Origin: a bacterium
Lineage (GTDB): Bacteria > Myxococcota_A > Bradymonadia > Bradymonadales > Bradymonadaceae
Assembly (NCBI GenBank): GCA_030427705.1
Contig: JAUIBR010000026.1
Location: 1-64,000 of the forward strand
Length of the DNA stretch: 64,000 nt
Direction of reading: 5' to 3'
Below the pieces are notes generated by a model. The model saw only the letters and a list, made by a program, of their open reading frames with translations. It searched no databases and was not told the origin of the DNA. The translations under genes were made by a program, and so were the position numbers. Below, in pieces: positions 9,778-19,116 of this stretch (its first letter is position 1; each line of letters begins with the position of its first letter).

Positions 9778-11271
9778 ATGGCGGATGAAGAACATGACCC
9801 GGACGAATCCGATGATTCAGGCGAAATAGACCTGAGCAAGATCAGCGGTACCTCGTCCACCGGAGATGATAGCGATGAGGTCGAGGATGCACTAAAGGAG
9901 CTAGGCATCGACGACGATGATCTGGGCACCCTGTTCGGCATTATCTTGTTCTTCGCGGTCTTCAGCCTCGTCTATCTCTTCGCCGGTCTTGGTTTCTGGG
10001 GTTGGGCCATCTGGTCGGACGCCGACCTCGCCATCGCGTTTCGAAAGTGGTTGGGCACATTCTGGCCGTTGCTCATGATTTACCTCGGCCCCGCCATCTT
10101 GCTGAAAGTGGCGAGCACAGTGTTTATCGAGCTGCAGAAGCTCTACGACCACAAATATCCCGATGATATGGACGTCCACACCGGCCATTGGTTGGAGAAG
10201 CGGCTCGAGCAGACGGGCCTGTCCCACGAGATTCAGGTGGGTGGTGTCAAAGAGCCGATTTTTCGGGTGCTCGACGCGTACGACCCTGGCCGCGATATCG
10301 TGTTCCTAGGCGACATCACCTACCACAAGAAGGACCCGACATTCTGGGCGATCGCGGCGCACGAGCTAGGTCACGCCATCGTGCATCGTGAGCATAAGAT
10401 CTGGAGCAAGTTCTCGCTCTTTGGGCGTCGCTTTTATCGCCGCTTGTTCTCGTTTCTGCCGCTTTGGGCGGTCATTGCATCTTTATTGGCGTCCGAACTC
10501 GCTGCGACCCTGTTCTTCGCGCAGCTGGGCGTTGCCATCTTCTCGGGCGTCTTGGTTTGCATCGACGAATGGTGGGCGTCTCACAAAGCGCTGATCGAGA
10601 TGTCGGCCGATGACCGAGTGCAGCCGGATACGGTTGCCGATATCCGGCGTCTGCTGCTCGCAGCGTTCAGCACGTATGCCGCACCATTGGTCGCGATGCT
10701 GGTGATGGCCGCATTCTCGATGCCGTTATGGGAGCTGCTGACTTCAGGAACGTTCCGCGTCGGCAATCCGTTGGAAGGCGGAAGCCTCCTGGTTGCGCAG
10801 GGCATGGGCGTCGCCCTCGTGCTGATGGCGTTGGCCGCAATGTTCCGGCACCTGCGCAGCAAACCGAAGACGTGGAACGAGATTGTTGAAGACCTCGACC
10901 TGACGACCGTGGCGCTCTGGATCACGTATGCTGTCGCCAATTCCGTGTTGTTCGCATTCTTCTTCGCCCTGACCTGGAATGCCGCTCAATCCACCCTCTA
11001 CACACTCGCCATTTTCGTTTCAGCGTCGCGATTGCAGCTTGTGTTCGCGGTGTTGGAAGTCCCGATGAACATGGTCTCGGCGTTGGTTGGATGGGCCGTA
11101 AAACTCACGATTAATGCTCCTCAGGAAGAGGTTGAAGACGCGCCAAAGATCGAGAAGAACATGAAGCGATTCGACCTGCTCACGTCGAAGCAAGACCTCA
11201 CACAGCAGGCGCAATCAATCTGGATTGCAGCGACGCCGATACCGCTGGTTGTGCTGTGGTTCATGCTTTGA
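9778..11271 (+). CDS. Membrane zinc metalloprotease (YugP/Zn_peptidase_2-like)
   Basis: 497 residues. A 50-residue acidic cytoplasmic start is followed by two membrane segments (about 51-80 and 94-115). A soluble stretch carries DAYDPGRDIVFLGD and AAHELGHAIVH, with zinc ligands H195 and H199 and catalytic E196. Further membrane helices flank EMSADDRV, whose Asp/Glu may supply the third ligand. The order 'DxYDP...HExGH...SAD' matches the YugP-type membrane peptidases, which are larger relatives of HtpX-like quality-control proteases. The ATG is supported only by the frame, since upstream lies the GGCC hairpin array and no strong ribosome site is seen. Confidence 0.8.
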   Translation: MADEEHDPDESDDSGEIDLSKISGTSSTGDDSDEVEDALKELGIDDDDLGTLFGIILFFAVFSLVYLFAGLGFWGWAIWSDADLAIAFRKWLGTFWPLLMIYLGPAILLKVASTVFIELQKLYDHKYPDDMDVHTGHWLEKRLEQTGLSHEIQVGGVKEPIFRVLDAYDPGRDIVFLGDITYHKKDPTFWAIAAHELGHAIVHREHKIWSKFSLFGRRFYRRLFSFLPLWAVIASLLASELAATLFFAQLGVAIFSGVLVCIDEWWASHKALIEMSADDRVQPDTVADIRRLLLAAFSTYAAPLVAMLVMAAFSMPLWELLTSGTFRVGNPLEGGSLLVAQGMGVALVLMALAAMFRHLRSKPKTWNEIVEDLDLTTVALWITYAVANSVLFAFFFALTWNAAQSTLYTLAIFVSASRLQLVFAVLEVPMNMVSALVGWAVKLTINAPQEEVEDAPKIEKNMKRFDLLTSKQDLTQQAQSIWIAATPIPLVVLWFML

Positions 11272-11320
11272 TCGTTGAAAAAGTCTGCGCTGGAGTTAGG
11301 CACAAGATGCTTGAGATAGG

Positions 11321-11345
11321 CTCGAGTCTCGAGTCTCGAGTCTAG
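11321..11345. repeat. CTCGAGT direct repeat
   Basis: Short run of CTCGAGT units between the zinc protease and the following lipoprotein. The same word builds longer arrays at 18977-19000 and 19905-20007. Confidence 0.7.
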
Positions 11346-11422
11346 TCGGTGTTGGGCCAATAGACGCTAGTCGCGAAATCTCGCAAGTTCTATATATTTG
11401 ATGGGTCTTGAAAGGAGTAGGG

Positions 11423-14400
11423 ATGCGTCAGCTATGTGTGACCTTGTGCTTGTTTTTGCTCGTCGGCTGCGGCGGGGATGAGGGCCCCAATGAGAGCCCA
11501 AACAACGTCAACAACACCAACAACGTCAATAACACCAACAACGTCAACAATCTCAACAACGTTAATAACGACATGGGGTTAGACGCGGATGCCACCTCCG
11601 ACATGGATGCTGGCGTGGACTTGCCTCCGGGAGAAGACGATCTTGACCGGGATGATGACGGCGTCGACGACGTCGACGATGCGTTTCCAGATGATCCATC
11701 CGAGTACTTGGACACCGACGGGAACGGGACGGGCAACTTCGCCCAAACCGATGAAGATGGCGACGGGGTGCCGGACGACCAAGACGTGTTTCCGTTTGAT
11801 GACCAGCGCAGCAGCCTAACCCCCGCGGTTCATCCTGGCGACAATTCGACCCTCGACGTCAGCTACACCCTTCCGCTTCAAATGCAGTTTACGCGCGACA
11901 TGGGTGATGAGGCTCAATTCGCACAATTCGGATTTGATGTGCAGGATGTTCGTCCCGTCGTCATCCACGCGCGTTCAACTTCTGCAAAACGTATCGACGT
12001 CTACATTCAAGACGCAATGGTAGGCCGAACACAGGTGTTCGGCGTTGTCCGCGAAGTTCCCGGTGAGTCGGTCTATACGTGGGAGCCAGCCAGCGTCGGA
12101 AACTATGTACTGACGATCATCAGCGAGAACGATCCACTGAGCGAGGTCTTTGTCGATGTCGCCGTCGATTCAGACCTCGACGGTTTATCTGATGAGTTTG
12201 AGTTGGCGCACGGGATGTTCCCCCTCGACCCAGACGCAGATGGAGACACGATTCGTGACCGGATTGAACTCCAATTTGCCGGGCTAGTTGATCAAGATGC
12301 GGACGGGTTTCTTGCTTGGAATGACCGCGACCAAGATGGGGACGGGATTGAGGATCACGTTGACGGGATCGTTGATTCAGATGGTGATGGTACGCCAAAT
12401 CTGACTGACCTCGACTCCGATGAAAACGGAACACCTGACGCGATGGAGCCTGGAATCCGTGATGATGAACCGCTTGATCTAGACCGCGACGGCGAGGGCG
12501 ATTGGAGAGACCTGAACGATGACGGGGATCTGTGGTTGGACATCAATGACAATAACCCGCGCAGTTTCGACGCTGCAGCGCAGGGATTCGCACAAAACAC
12601 GCCACTTTTTGTCAACGAAGTTACGGGCACATTCGGTGTTGAGAATCTGCAGAATGCAGTACGCACTGGCCAACCACTCACGATTTCTGGATCTGGTTTC
12701 GAAAACGACGCGATCGTCGCGGTTCGTTATAATGACGGACGTTTGCTCAACGTTACCCCAACCACCATCGCTGCTGACTCGGTGGTGGCAAACATCGACG
12801 GCATTGGGGAAGCGGAGGTGTTTGTGGTCCAAAACGGCGCGGCTTCCGAACCCGTCATTGTTGATGTTTTGGATCCCCTCGCACCTGTCATTTATCCACC
12901 GTCCGACAACTTTGTCGTCGAGGGCTACACGGAGATCGATTTCAACGGTGAGCGACTCGAAGAGATCGCTTACATGCGCTTGGATGACGGGTCTACGACC
13001 GAGGTAACCGGGAACCTTGGTGGCCAAACCGCCACAGTTTATCAAGGTTTTCAGTCGAGTACCGTGCAGCCGGTCGATAAGAGGGGACGACTGGGGAACA
13101 AAATTGCCGTTCGCAACTTCGTCCGCACAGGTCTGCGAGCATTCGTTCCGGCTGGCTCAATGTTCGACGCCACCCAACTACGGCCCTCGACCCGTTTGGA
13201 CGATGACCTGGGGCCCCCGGATTTCCCCGCGACGAATGAATGGTGGGTCGAGAAACCACGCGATAAAAACACAATCGCCACAGCAACCGTCGGCGACGAT
13301 GTCGTGATGATGACATACGTGCCGAATGCGGCAACGGCGAGGCTGGATATGACCTCCACTGCTGCAGCTTGGACAATGATGGTGAACCAGGCTGCGACAC
13401 GGATGGACGAAACGCAATTCTTGGCGGCATGGAATCTGGTGATCGCCCTGCCTGAGATCGCATCACTCGCTTCCGCCTTGGAAATCGCATCCGCAACGTC
13501 CACCGATTACATCACGAACCCTCCAGCTGCAGTGCAGACTGCATTCGACGCGGCGCTGGGTCCTGTCGAAACGCAGATTGCTTCGCAGATTCCAACGCCA
13601 ATGCCAGTTGTCGCAGCAACCATTACTCCGGGCGAACAGTTCGACATCTTGGTGCAGCAGATTGAGAACTCGGGGAATATCGAGGTCGAAAACGACACAA
13701 GTTTCTATTTGAGTGCGCAAGTTAAAGACAAGGCAGGACGTACGATGCGCGCGCATGTTTCGTCGTATGCGGACCTCAAAATGATCGGCTCTCAAGCTGG
13801 TTTGTTGGGAGGCTTCAATGCATCCACCACGGGGCTGGGGGTTCCAAACTTCCGTAATGCGGATGTCGAAATTGTCACGCCCGGGTTTGCAAACCCTCAG
13901 CCTACCGAGCCCCGCTCGATCGATGCCCAGACAATGGTGTTGATGCGAAGCGGGGTCGACAAGGTCATCTTGCCGATTATTGGCGCAGTCGTGGATGCGA
14001 AGGTCGATGCCGACTTCATCATTGGCCTATTAATCTTGCATATACCTGATGTGATTCAGGATGTTCGTGTCGCGATCGCGTCTGGATCTGCGAAAGATGC
14101 GTTGAAAGTCATCACGAATACGATCATTCGCGACCTGCAGAACCTGGGGAACTTCACGAAGGCATTTGTGAAGTATGTCATCGGTAAGACTGGAACGACT
14201 CGAATCATCGAAAAATTCGCCCAAAAACTGTTGCCTGGCCTGGGTCAGCTAGACGTCATACTCGGGGTTGCAAGTACGGTTAGTACGGCGATCAACATCG
14301 GTAAAGTTCTGGTCGATTTCGTGGCAACCCCAGGTGTCCTTTCATGGGACGTGATCTTTGGCTTCGAAATCGCTGATACTGAACCCCCCACGCTAGAACG

Positions 14401-15307
14401 GCGCCACCGTGTGCAACAATTGTGTGTGCTCGGTAATGGATTCAGATTGGGCAGTGGCGGAGTTGTTGATGTCACCGTCGAGGACGCTGCAGAAAACACG
14501 AACGTTCGTACACAGGATTTGACAGTGAACGATGAGGGGACCGATCTGTGCTTTTTCATCAGTGGAGCTGATTCGTCGAGGCTTGAGGGCCCCTTGAAGA
14601 TTACCGTCGCCAACTCCGATGCAAATATGTTTGCCGAGGTCTTCGTCCCCGTTACGAATGACCTCCAGCTGAGCCGACTGACGGGGAAGACTTCGATTCC
14701 CGGCGAAGAAATCATCGTGTTCGGCTCTGGATTTGGGACGGACAATGAAAACCTCGACGTCCGCTTTCGTCGAGTTTCCGATGACACGGTCGTGCACGAG
14801 TTGAAACCGCGAGGAGCCAAACACACGTTGATGCGGTTTACGATGCCGCAGCTTACCACGGACGCGGAGTACGAAGTGTTCGTTGCTCGCGGTCCGGCCG
14901 GCGCCCAAGAACTATCCAACTCGATCCCGCTGACCGGAACCCCACCAAATATTGTAGGACGTTGGACCATTAAGTCCGCGTACTACAACGAATGTCGCGC
15001 ACCTGACTATCCCGAAGGGTTTACGGAACGTCGCGATGGAGGAACAGATAGTATCACGCTTCTAAGTCCATGGGCGACGTACCCCGCTGGATATACTTCA
15101 TGCCCCTTCGGTATCAATGTCGATTCCACCACCAATCGAGTCATCGGGCAGGACTTGTTTTCGTTTGGGTGTGTCAATAACAACAACCAGCGACCGTTCG
15201 GCTTTGATGGGTATCTGAGAGGCAACACCGTCCGCTCAGTCGACGTTTTTGCCCAATCCGTGTGCCCCGCTGTGCGCAGAACCACGGCTACGTTTCAGCC
15301 GCGTTAA
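11423..15307 (+). CDS. Giant lipoprotein with (NNX)n tether, TSP3-like Ca-binding repeats and TIG-like domains
   Basis: 1295 residues from the ATG at 11423, which has AAAGGAG 5 bases upstream; an in-frame TTG 15 bases earlier is inside the ribosome site and is rejected. Signal peptide with lipobox LLVGC is followed by about 35 residues of NNVNNTNN-type tether. Aspartate-rich repeats (DRDDDGVDDVDD, DEDGDGVPDDQD, DQDGDGIEDHVD, DSDGDGTPNLTD) match thrombospondin type 3 calcium-binding units. Two segments, ISGSGFENDAIVAVRYND and FGSGFGTDNENLDVRF, look like IPT/TIG immunoglobulin-like domains. A long central region is unrecognised. It is presumably displayed on the outer membrane and stiffened by calcium; adhesion or structure is inference. 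Confidence 0.85.
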   Translation: MRQLCVTLCLFLLVGCGGDEGPNESPNNVNNTNNVNNTNNVNNLNNVNNDMGLDADATSDMDAGVDLPPGEDDLDRDDDGVDDVDDAFPDDPSEYLDTDGNGTGNFAQTDEDGDGVPDDQDVFPFDDQRSSLTPAVHPGDNSTLDVSYTLPLQMQFTRDMGDEAQFAQFGFDVQDVRPVVIHARSTSAKRIDVYIQDAMVGRTQVFGVVREVPGESVYTWEPASVGNYVLTIISENDPLSEVFVDVAVDSDLDGLSDEFELAHGMFPLDPDADGDTIRDRIELQFAGLVDQDADGFLAWNDRDQDGDGIEDHVDGIVDSDGDGTPNLTDLDSDENGTPDAMEPGIRDDEPLDLDRDGEGDWRDLNDDGDLWLDINDNNPRSFDAAAQGFAQNTPLFVNEVTGTFGVENLQNAVRTGQPLTISGSGFENDAIVAVRYNDGRLLNVTPTTIAADSVVANIDGIGEAEVFVVQNGAASEPVIVDVLDPLAPVIYPPSDNFVVEGYTEIDFNGERLEEIAYMRLDDGSTTEVTGNLGGQTATVYQGFQSSTVQPVDKRGRLGNKIAVRNFVRTGLRAFVPAGSMFDATQLRPSTRLDDDLGPPDFPATNEWWVEKPRDKNTIATATVGDDVVMMTYVPNAATARLDMTSTAAAWTMMVNQAATRMDETQFLAAWNLVIALPEIASLASALEIASATSTDYITNPPAAVQTAFDAALGPVETQIASQIPTPMPVVAATITPGEQFDILVQQIENSGNIEVENDTSFYLSAQVKDKAGRTMRAHVSSYADLKMIGSQAGLLGGFNASTTGLGVPNFRNADVEIVTPGFANPQPTEPRSIDAQTMVLMRSGVDKVILPIIGAVVDAKVDADFIIGLLILHIPDVIQDVRVAIASGSAKDALKVITNTIIRDLQNLGNFTKAFVKYVIGKTGTTRIIEKFAQKLLPGLGQLDVILGVASTVSTAINIGKVLVDFVATPGVLSWDVIFGFEIADTEPPTLERRHRVQQLCVLGNGFRLGSGGVVDVTVEDAAENTNVRTQDLTVNDEGTDLCFFISGADSSRLEGPLKITVANSDANMFAEVFVPVTNDLQLSRLTGKTSIPGEEIIVFGSGFGTDNENLDVRFRRVSDDTVVHELKPRGAKHTLMRFTMPQLTTDAEYEVFVARGPAGAQELSNSIPLTGTPPNIVGRWTIKSAYYNECRAPDYPEGFTERRDGGTDSITLLSPWATYPAGYTSCPFGINVDSTTNRVIGQDLFSFGCVNNNNQRPFGFDGYLRGNTVRSVDVFAQSVCPAVRRTTATFQPR

Positions 15308-15326
15308 GGGATCCAGCAAGAATTCG

Positions 15327-15363
15327 AAACGCGTGCAGTTGAATCTCGCCCTGCTTCGCGTTT
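15327..15363 (+). terminator. Possible hairpin terminator
   Basis: AAACGCG and CGCGTTT (7 bp) enclose a second GCAG/CTGC pairing just after the giant lipoprotein gene. No long T-run follows, so the terminator role is tentative. Confidence 0.3.
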
Positions 15364-15427
15364 GGATGCTTGAGACTCTATGGGGACGTGGTAGAACGAA
15401 TCTTCACGTATTCCGAGGGTTTATCCT

Positions 15428-16282
15428 ATGAAGTTGATTGCACCAATCGTGCTGATTGCCGTTCTCTTGACGACCAGTCTTTCATTCGCCGAAGAGCTGA
15501 CGCCCGGCAAACTGTATGAAGGTGGGACTTCCCTTGAAGTGTCGTCCTACAACGTCGCGTTCAAGACGCCGAAGGGTTGGAAGGGCACGCTGCCTCAGGG
15601 CTCCGAGTTCTTTGTGCTTCAGCAAGGAAATGGGGATGACGGCAATATCTTTTTGTGGGCGACCGAGGCCAGCAAGTCCGAGGTCGTGGCCGCGATGAAC
15701 GAAGGGATTCCGGTGGCTCAGGGCATTTCGTTGAAGCCCAAGAGCAAGGCAAAGGTCAGCGGGGACAAGGTGACGGGCGACTTCTCGGTGGTTGGCCAGG
15801 CCGAGCTGTCAGCGACCATCACCGCGAAGGCTCACAAGTCCGGTACCGCCGTGGCGGTCATCGCCATCTACAAGAAGTCCTCCGAAGCCAAGTACAAGAA
15901 GACCTCGAAGTCGGTGTTCAACAGCCTGAAGTTTCAGAAGCCAAAGAAAGCCGCGAAGGGAACTGCCTCAGGCCCGTGGGTAGATAAGATCCGAAACCAT
16001 CGTTTGACCCGCTTCTACAGCGGCTCCGGCTACTCCGAGAAAGAGTCCTACACGTTCTGCGGGAACGGCGTGTACTACCGCAACTTCGATGCTTCGAGCT
16101 CCACCCAGTTGGGCACGGGTGCTGCCGTCTCAAAGGGAGATGGGACGTGGAGCCTGAGCGGCTCGACCATCACGCTGAACAGCCATCAAGGCGGTTCAAG
16201 TCAGTTGACCTTAGAAGCCCGAGGCACCAAGACCTTCATCAACGATCGTCGTTGGTTCCGCGAACCCATCAGCTGCAACTAA
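15428..16282 (+). CDS. Secreted protein of unknown function
   Basis: 284 residues with a clean Sec signal peptide (MKLIAPIVLIAVLLTTSLSFAEE). Residues about 40-170 form a soluble domain (FKTPKGWKGTLPQGSEFFVL, WATEASKSEVVAAMNEG) resembling small lipid- or cargo-binding domains, ending in a Lys-rich hinge (KFQKPKKAAKG). Residues about 190-284 are a Gly/Ser/Tyr-rich beta domain (GSGYSEKESYTFCGNGVYYRN, GDGTWSLSGSTITL, ending RRWFREPISCN) with two cysteines that may pair. The second half resembles repeat units of Gram-negative secreted proteins that follow a peptidase or binding domain, but no family is assigned. GAGGGT precedes the ATG. It is convergent, 1 bp from the next gene. Confidence 0.8.
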   Translation: MKLIAPIVLIAVLLTTSLSFAEELTPGKLYEGGTSLEVSSYNVAFKTPKGWKGTLPQGSEFFVLQQGNGDDGNIFLWATEASKSEVVAAMNEGIPVAQGISLKPKSKAKVSGDKVTGDFSVVGQAELSATITAKAHKSGTAVAVIAIYKKSSEAKYKKTSKSVFNSLKFQKPKKAAKGTASGPWVDKIRNHRLTRFYSGSGYSEKESYTFCGNGVYYRNFDASSSTQLGTGAAVSKGDGTWSLSGSTITLNSHQGGSSQLTLEARGTKTFINDRRWFREPISCN

Positions 16283-16283
16283 C

Positions 16284-17147
16284 TCAATCGACGAAGATCG
16301 GCTGTCCATTCACGACACGGTCCACGAGGTCCGACACGTAGAGAGCTTCGCCATCGATCAGGTCTTCGTCGAACCGCTCGAGGTTCTCGTAGATCTCCAT
16401 GAAGTCGTCCGTCCAGTCCGTGGCGTATGTGCTGTCGCCAATGATGTAGTCCGCGATTACGCCCCCTTTGAAGCTGAACATGAAGTATGTTGTAGCGACA
16501 ATGAACTCGGCCTTCGTATGCCCGACTACGCTCAGGCTCCCCCCATTATCACCGTAGGACCCGGCGATGATTTTGGCGGTCAGGTTACCTTCGATATCGA
16601 TCGAGCCGACTTCACTGAGGTTCATGCCGTTCGCCGTCACATTGCCTGTGACTAGCAGTACGTGACATTCGGCTTCGCTGCCGTGATTCCAACTCACGGT
16701 GTCGTTGGTGAAGGTCAGGTCACCGTCAACGATGATGAGCGAACCCTCATCCGGATGGTCAGGGTGAAGATCCTTGATACCATAACCGTCGTATGTCACC
16801 GAACCTAGGTAGACGACAGCAGATCCGACGATGGACCCGAATGTCTGTGGCTGTGGGTTTCCGAGGCTTGCGTATTTGGCGCGAGCTTCGTCCCAAGACA
16901 TCTGAATCGGTTCGGGGTTGTCGATGGCAGCACCGCCCGACGGCGCTGCGTAACCCTTCTTCGTCTTCGACTTGATTAGCTTATCGGCTTCCTTTTGCGC
17001 CTCTTCCTCCGAGGTAAACGACTTCGTGTTCAGTCGTCCGTCCGTACCGATCTTTCCGTATCGGACCGTGAATTCGCTACCGTTGATCGTGATTTCCCAG
17101 AATTTCGAGGATTTCTCGTCTACATAATCAAGATAAGTCGTCGCCAT
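16284..17147 (-). CDS. WGR-domain protein with beta-helix-like C-terminus
   Basis: 287 residues from the ATG at 17147, which has AGGAC 5 bases upstream; the longer frame lacks support. Residues 1-70 are a WGR domain (KFWEITINGSEFTVRYGKIG, then TKSFTSEEEAQKEADKLI), a fold that binds nucleic acid in PARPs and MolR-like proteins. Residues about 110-230 are a ladder of short strands (GSLIIVDGDLTF, HVLLVTGNVTANGM, GSIDIEGNLTAKII, GSLSVVGHTKAEFI) like bactofilin-type or pentapeptide-style beta-helices. There is no signal peptide, so it is probably cytosolic. Such WGR fusions also occur in E. coli YehI-like proteins. Function unknown. Confidence 0.8.
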   Translation of the reverse strand: MATTYLDYVDEKSSKFWEITINGSEFTVRYGKIGTDGRLNTKSFTSEEEAQKEADKLIKSKTKKGYAAPSGGAAIDNPEPIQMSWDEARAKYASLGNPQPQTFGSIVGSAVVYLGSVTYDGYGIKDLHPDHPDEGSLIIVDGDLTFTNDTVSWNHGSEAECHVLLVTGNVTANGMNLSEVGSIDIEGNLTAKIIAGSYGDNGGSLSVVGHTKAEFIVATTYFMFSFKGGVIADYIIGDSTYATDWTDDFMEIYENLERFDEDLIDGEALYVSDLVDRVVNGQPIFVD

Positions 17148-17252
17148 GATTGTCCTGTGTGAGGGTCGCGGCATTGTTTCACAAAGGTTTCACAACACAA
17201 ACAGAACACATTCGTGATGATTGCCTATCTTCTAGTTTCCAAGGAGATAATC

Positions 17253-17594
17253 ATGGTTCTTCACGCATACCCTTTCCGAAGTCTGGCGTCCCTTCTCGTC
17301 CCGCTCGCCGTGCTAGCGGCCTGCATCTATGCCGTTGAATTGCACTTTCCAACGGTGGGTCCGTACCAGCCACCCTGCGGCTACTCAGTGCAGTACCACT
17401 TTGGGTTCAACGCCTTGAACGTTTTCATCAGCGGTGCAGCTTTGGGGACGATTCAACACTGGATGTTCGTTCGAGCTGGGGCGTACATTCCGCCTGCAAT
17501 CACCTCGACGCTTCTGGTGCTTCTCACGGTTGGCGCCTGCGTGGTGGCTGGCTTGGAACCAAGCGAATCGTACGTCTGTTGTCTCGAGTTCTAA
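17253..17594 (+). CDS. Small membrane protein, paralogue of 18221-18568
   Basis: 113 residues from the ATG at 17253, which has a perfect AAGGAG 6 bases upstream. The longer frame starting at 17214 would put that site inside the gene. Three hydrophobic segments are visible (about 9-27, 51-70 and 82-102). The central block CGYSVQYHFGFNALNVFISG then QHWMFVRAGAY aligns with the paralogue's CGREVSYFFTN, LSFFISG and HHDICVRAKQYY. Both end in a vicinal cysteine pair (SYVCCLEF here). Family unrecognised. Its stop abuts the stop of the opposing yaeQ. Confidence 0.75.
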   Translation: MVLHAYPFRSLASLLVPLAVLAACIYAVELHFPTVGPYQPPCGYSVQYHFGFNALNVFISGAALGTIQHWMFVRAGAYIPPAITSTLLVLLTVGACVVAGLEPSESYVCCLEF

Positions 17595-18131
17595 CTACCC
17601 GATAACGGGCGTCGTCTGCAGCGTTTCGTCGCCCACCGTCACGTACAGCTCGTCATCGCTGACGAGCACGTTCCACGTGTTCTTGCGGGTTAGGCTGTCG
17701 GCGAGGGTGTTGAGGAAGGATTGCTCGAAGCTGACGACCTTGACCTCGTCGGCGCGATGAACGTTGCCGCTCGCTAAGTGTTCGCGGGTCGAATCCGGCC
17801 CCTTGTGGCAATAGACGCAGACATCCTTTGCGGCCTTGGTCACCTTATGCAGCCGTTCGGCCGATGGCTGCCCAATCTCGATCCAAAGCTCTTTGATACC
17901 CGTCATGTCGTCGACAAAGATCGCGGGTTCTTCTGGGTCACTAATGCCGCGTCCAAACTCGATTCGGTCGCGGTACTCAAGCAGATAGGCCAACACGCGC
18001 GTGACCAGGTAGAGGTCGCTCTCGGATGGATGCTGCGCAGCCTGGAACTCAAGCGATTCGTAGACACCTCGGTCCACGTCACTGAGCTCCACTACGAATC
18101 GTTGAATTGTTGCTGTTAGGGCCACGCGCAC
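17595..18131 (-). CDS. yaeQ: YaeQ family protein
   Basis: 178 residues. It matches YaeQ along its length: ALTATIQRFVVELSDVDRGVY, AQHPSESDLYLVTRVLAYLL, IEFGRGISDPEEPAIFVDD, ELWIEIGQPSAERLHK and VCVYCHKG. YaeQ proteins have a PD-(D/E)XK-like nuclease fold; the biochemical role is not settled, and older reports of an RfaH-like function in transcription were disputed. The start is GTG at 18131, with a second GTG at 18125 equally possible. It sits, on the opposite strand, exactly between two paralogous small membrane protein genes. Confidence 0.88.
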   Translation of the reverse strand: MRVALTATIQRFVVELSDVDRGVYESLEFQAAQHPSESDLYLVTRVLAYLLEYRDRIEFGRGISDPEEPAIFVDDMTGIKELWIEIGQPSAERLHKVTKAAKDVCVYCHKGPDSTREHLASGNVHRADEVKVVSFEQSFLNTLADSLTRKNTWNVLVSDDELYVTVGDETLQTTPVIG

Positions 18132-18220
18132 ATCCGGTCGAAGGTTTCACACTAGATTCAAGGCGTGGTCATCTTGAAGCAACCTCAATCCTCTAGATTC
18201 ACTTCAAACTGGAGGAAATC

Positions 18221-18568
18221 ATGGTTATTGACCCACATGAATTGAAGACCATCGCATCGATGATGCCCCCGCTGTTGTTGACTATCGTCGGTTTTGAGGT
18301 GGGTGAATCTATGTACACCGAACAAACATGTGGCCGTGAGGTGTCGTATTTCTTCACCAACCTCGGCCTGTTGTCCTTCTTCATCTCCGGATGCATCGCC
18401 ATCGCGCACCACGACATATGCGTCCGCGCCAAGCAGTATTACGAAGCCGCAGCGGTTTCTTGTATGATTGTGGCCTTGGTGTTCACGTTCAACCTGAGCA
18501 TGAATGTCGAGCAGGTCGTCACCAAATGGTGCTGTAGACCTGTCGTGACCAATCACGTGGTGTTTTGA
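18221..18568 (+). CDS. Small membrane protein, paralogue of 17253-17594
   Basis: 115 residues, with a strong GGAGG site 6 bases before the ATG. Three hydrophobic segments (about 12-28, 42-62, 77-93). It shares with its paralogue the order Cys-Gly, FISG, one or two His, VRA-x-x-Y and a terminal CC pair (KWCCRPVVTNHVVF). The conserved His and Cys hint at metal or heme binding, which is inference. Its stop overlaps the next gene's ATG (TGATG), so the two are translationally coupled. Confidence 0.75.
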   Translation: MVIDPHELKTIASMMPPLLLTIVGFEVGESMYTEQTCGREVSYFFTNLGLLSFFISGCIAIAHHDICVRAKQYYEAAAVSCMIVALVFTFNLSMNVEQVVTKWCCRPVVTNHVVF

Positions 18569-18975
18569 TGACTTCATTTTCGTTGGCGGAGCTGGACGAG
18601 CTACTCGCCGCAAATGAACCAGTCGTAGAGCTGGTCAGGCCAATGCTTCGTGACGCGACCGTACGGCCGGACCTGCGTGCGGAAGTCATTGAGCGAACAC
18701 ATGGCATCGCCGAATTGGAACCGGACCTGCTTGATATCCTGAACAGCGACTCTGAGCCCGAAATCGTGTTTTGGACGATCTTTGCCCTCGCCGGGTCACG
18801 AAATCCAACACCTGTTTTGATCGAGGCGCTGGAGAAATTCGTGGATGACGAGAGAGTAGTGGACCCCAAAATGGCGGGGATTCAAGCTCGTGAAGCCACT
18901 ATCGGAATGGAAGCACGCTGGGCAATTCGCCATCTCAACGGCGAAGACGCTGACCCAGAATGGATGGCCAGCTAA
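18568..18975 (+). CDS. HEAT-like repeat protein
   Basis: 136 residues from the ATG at 18568, which shares a base with the preceding stop. All-helical, with paired helices such as EIVFWTIFALAGSRNPTPVLIEALEKFV and EATIGMEARWAIRHLNG that fit HEAT/PBS-like repeats. It lacks a signal peptide and membrane segment, so it is cytosolic. Coupling to the small membrane protein suggests that the two interact. Specific function unknown. Confidence 0.7.
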   Translation: MTSFSLAELDELLAANEPVVELVRPMLRDATVRPDLRAEVIERTHGIAELEPDLLDILNSDSEPEIVFWTIFALAGSRNPTPVLIEALEKFVDDERVVDPKMAGIQAREATIGMEARWAIRHLNGEDADPEWMAS

Positions 18976-18976
18976 A

Positions 18977-19116
18977 TCGAGTTCTCGAGTTCTCGAGCCC
19001 GGAACGCGAAGCCCGCAGGGCAAGCTGTAACGCGAAGCCCGCAGGGCGAGCTGCAACGCGACCACCGGGAGCTGAAACGCTCCCGCAGGGAGCTGTAACG
19101 CGACCGCAGGGAGCCC
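18977..19116. repeat. CTCGAG words plus GCA-loop hairpin array
   Basis: Starts with overlapping CTCGAGTT words, then repeated AACGCGACC/AAGCCC blocks containing GCCC-GCA-GGGC and GCTCCC-GCA-GGGAGC (19079-19093) hairpins. It fills a convergent junction. The same array type recurs at 20007-20120 and 42478-42600. Confidence 0.85.
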
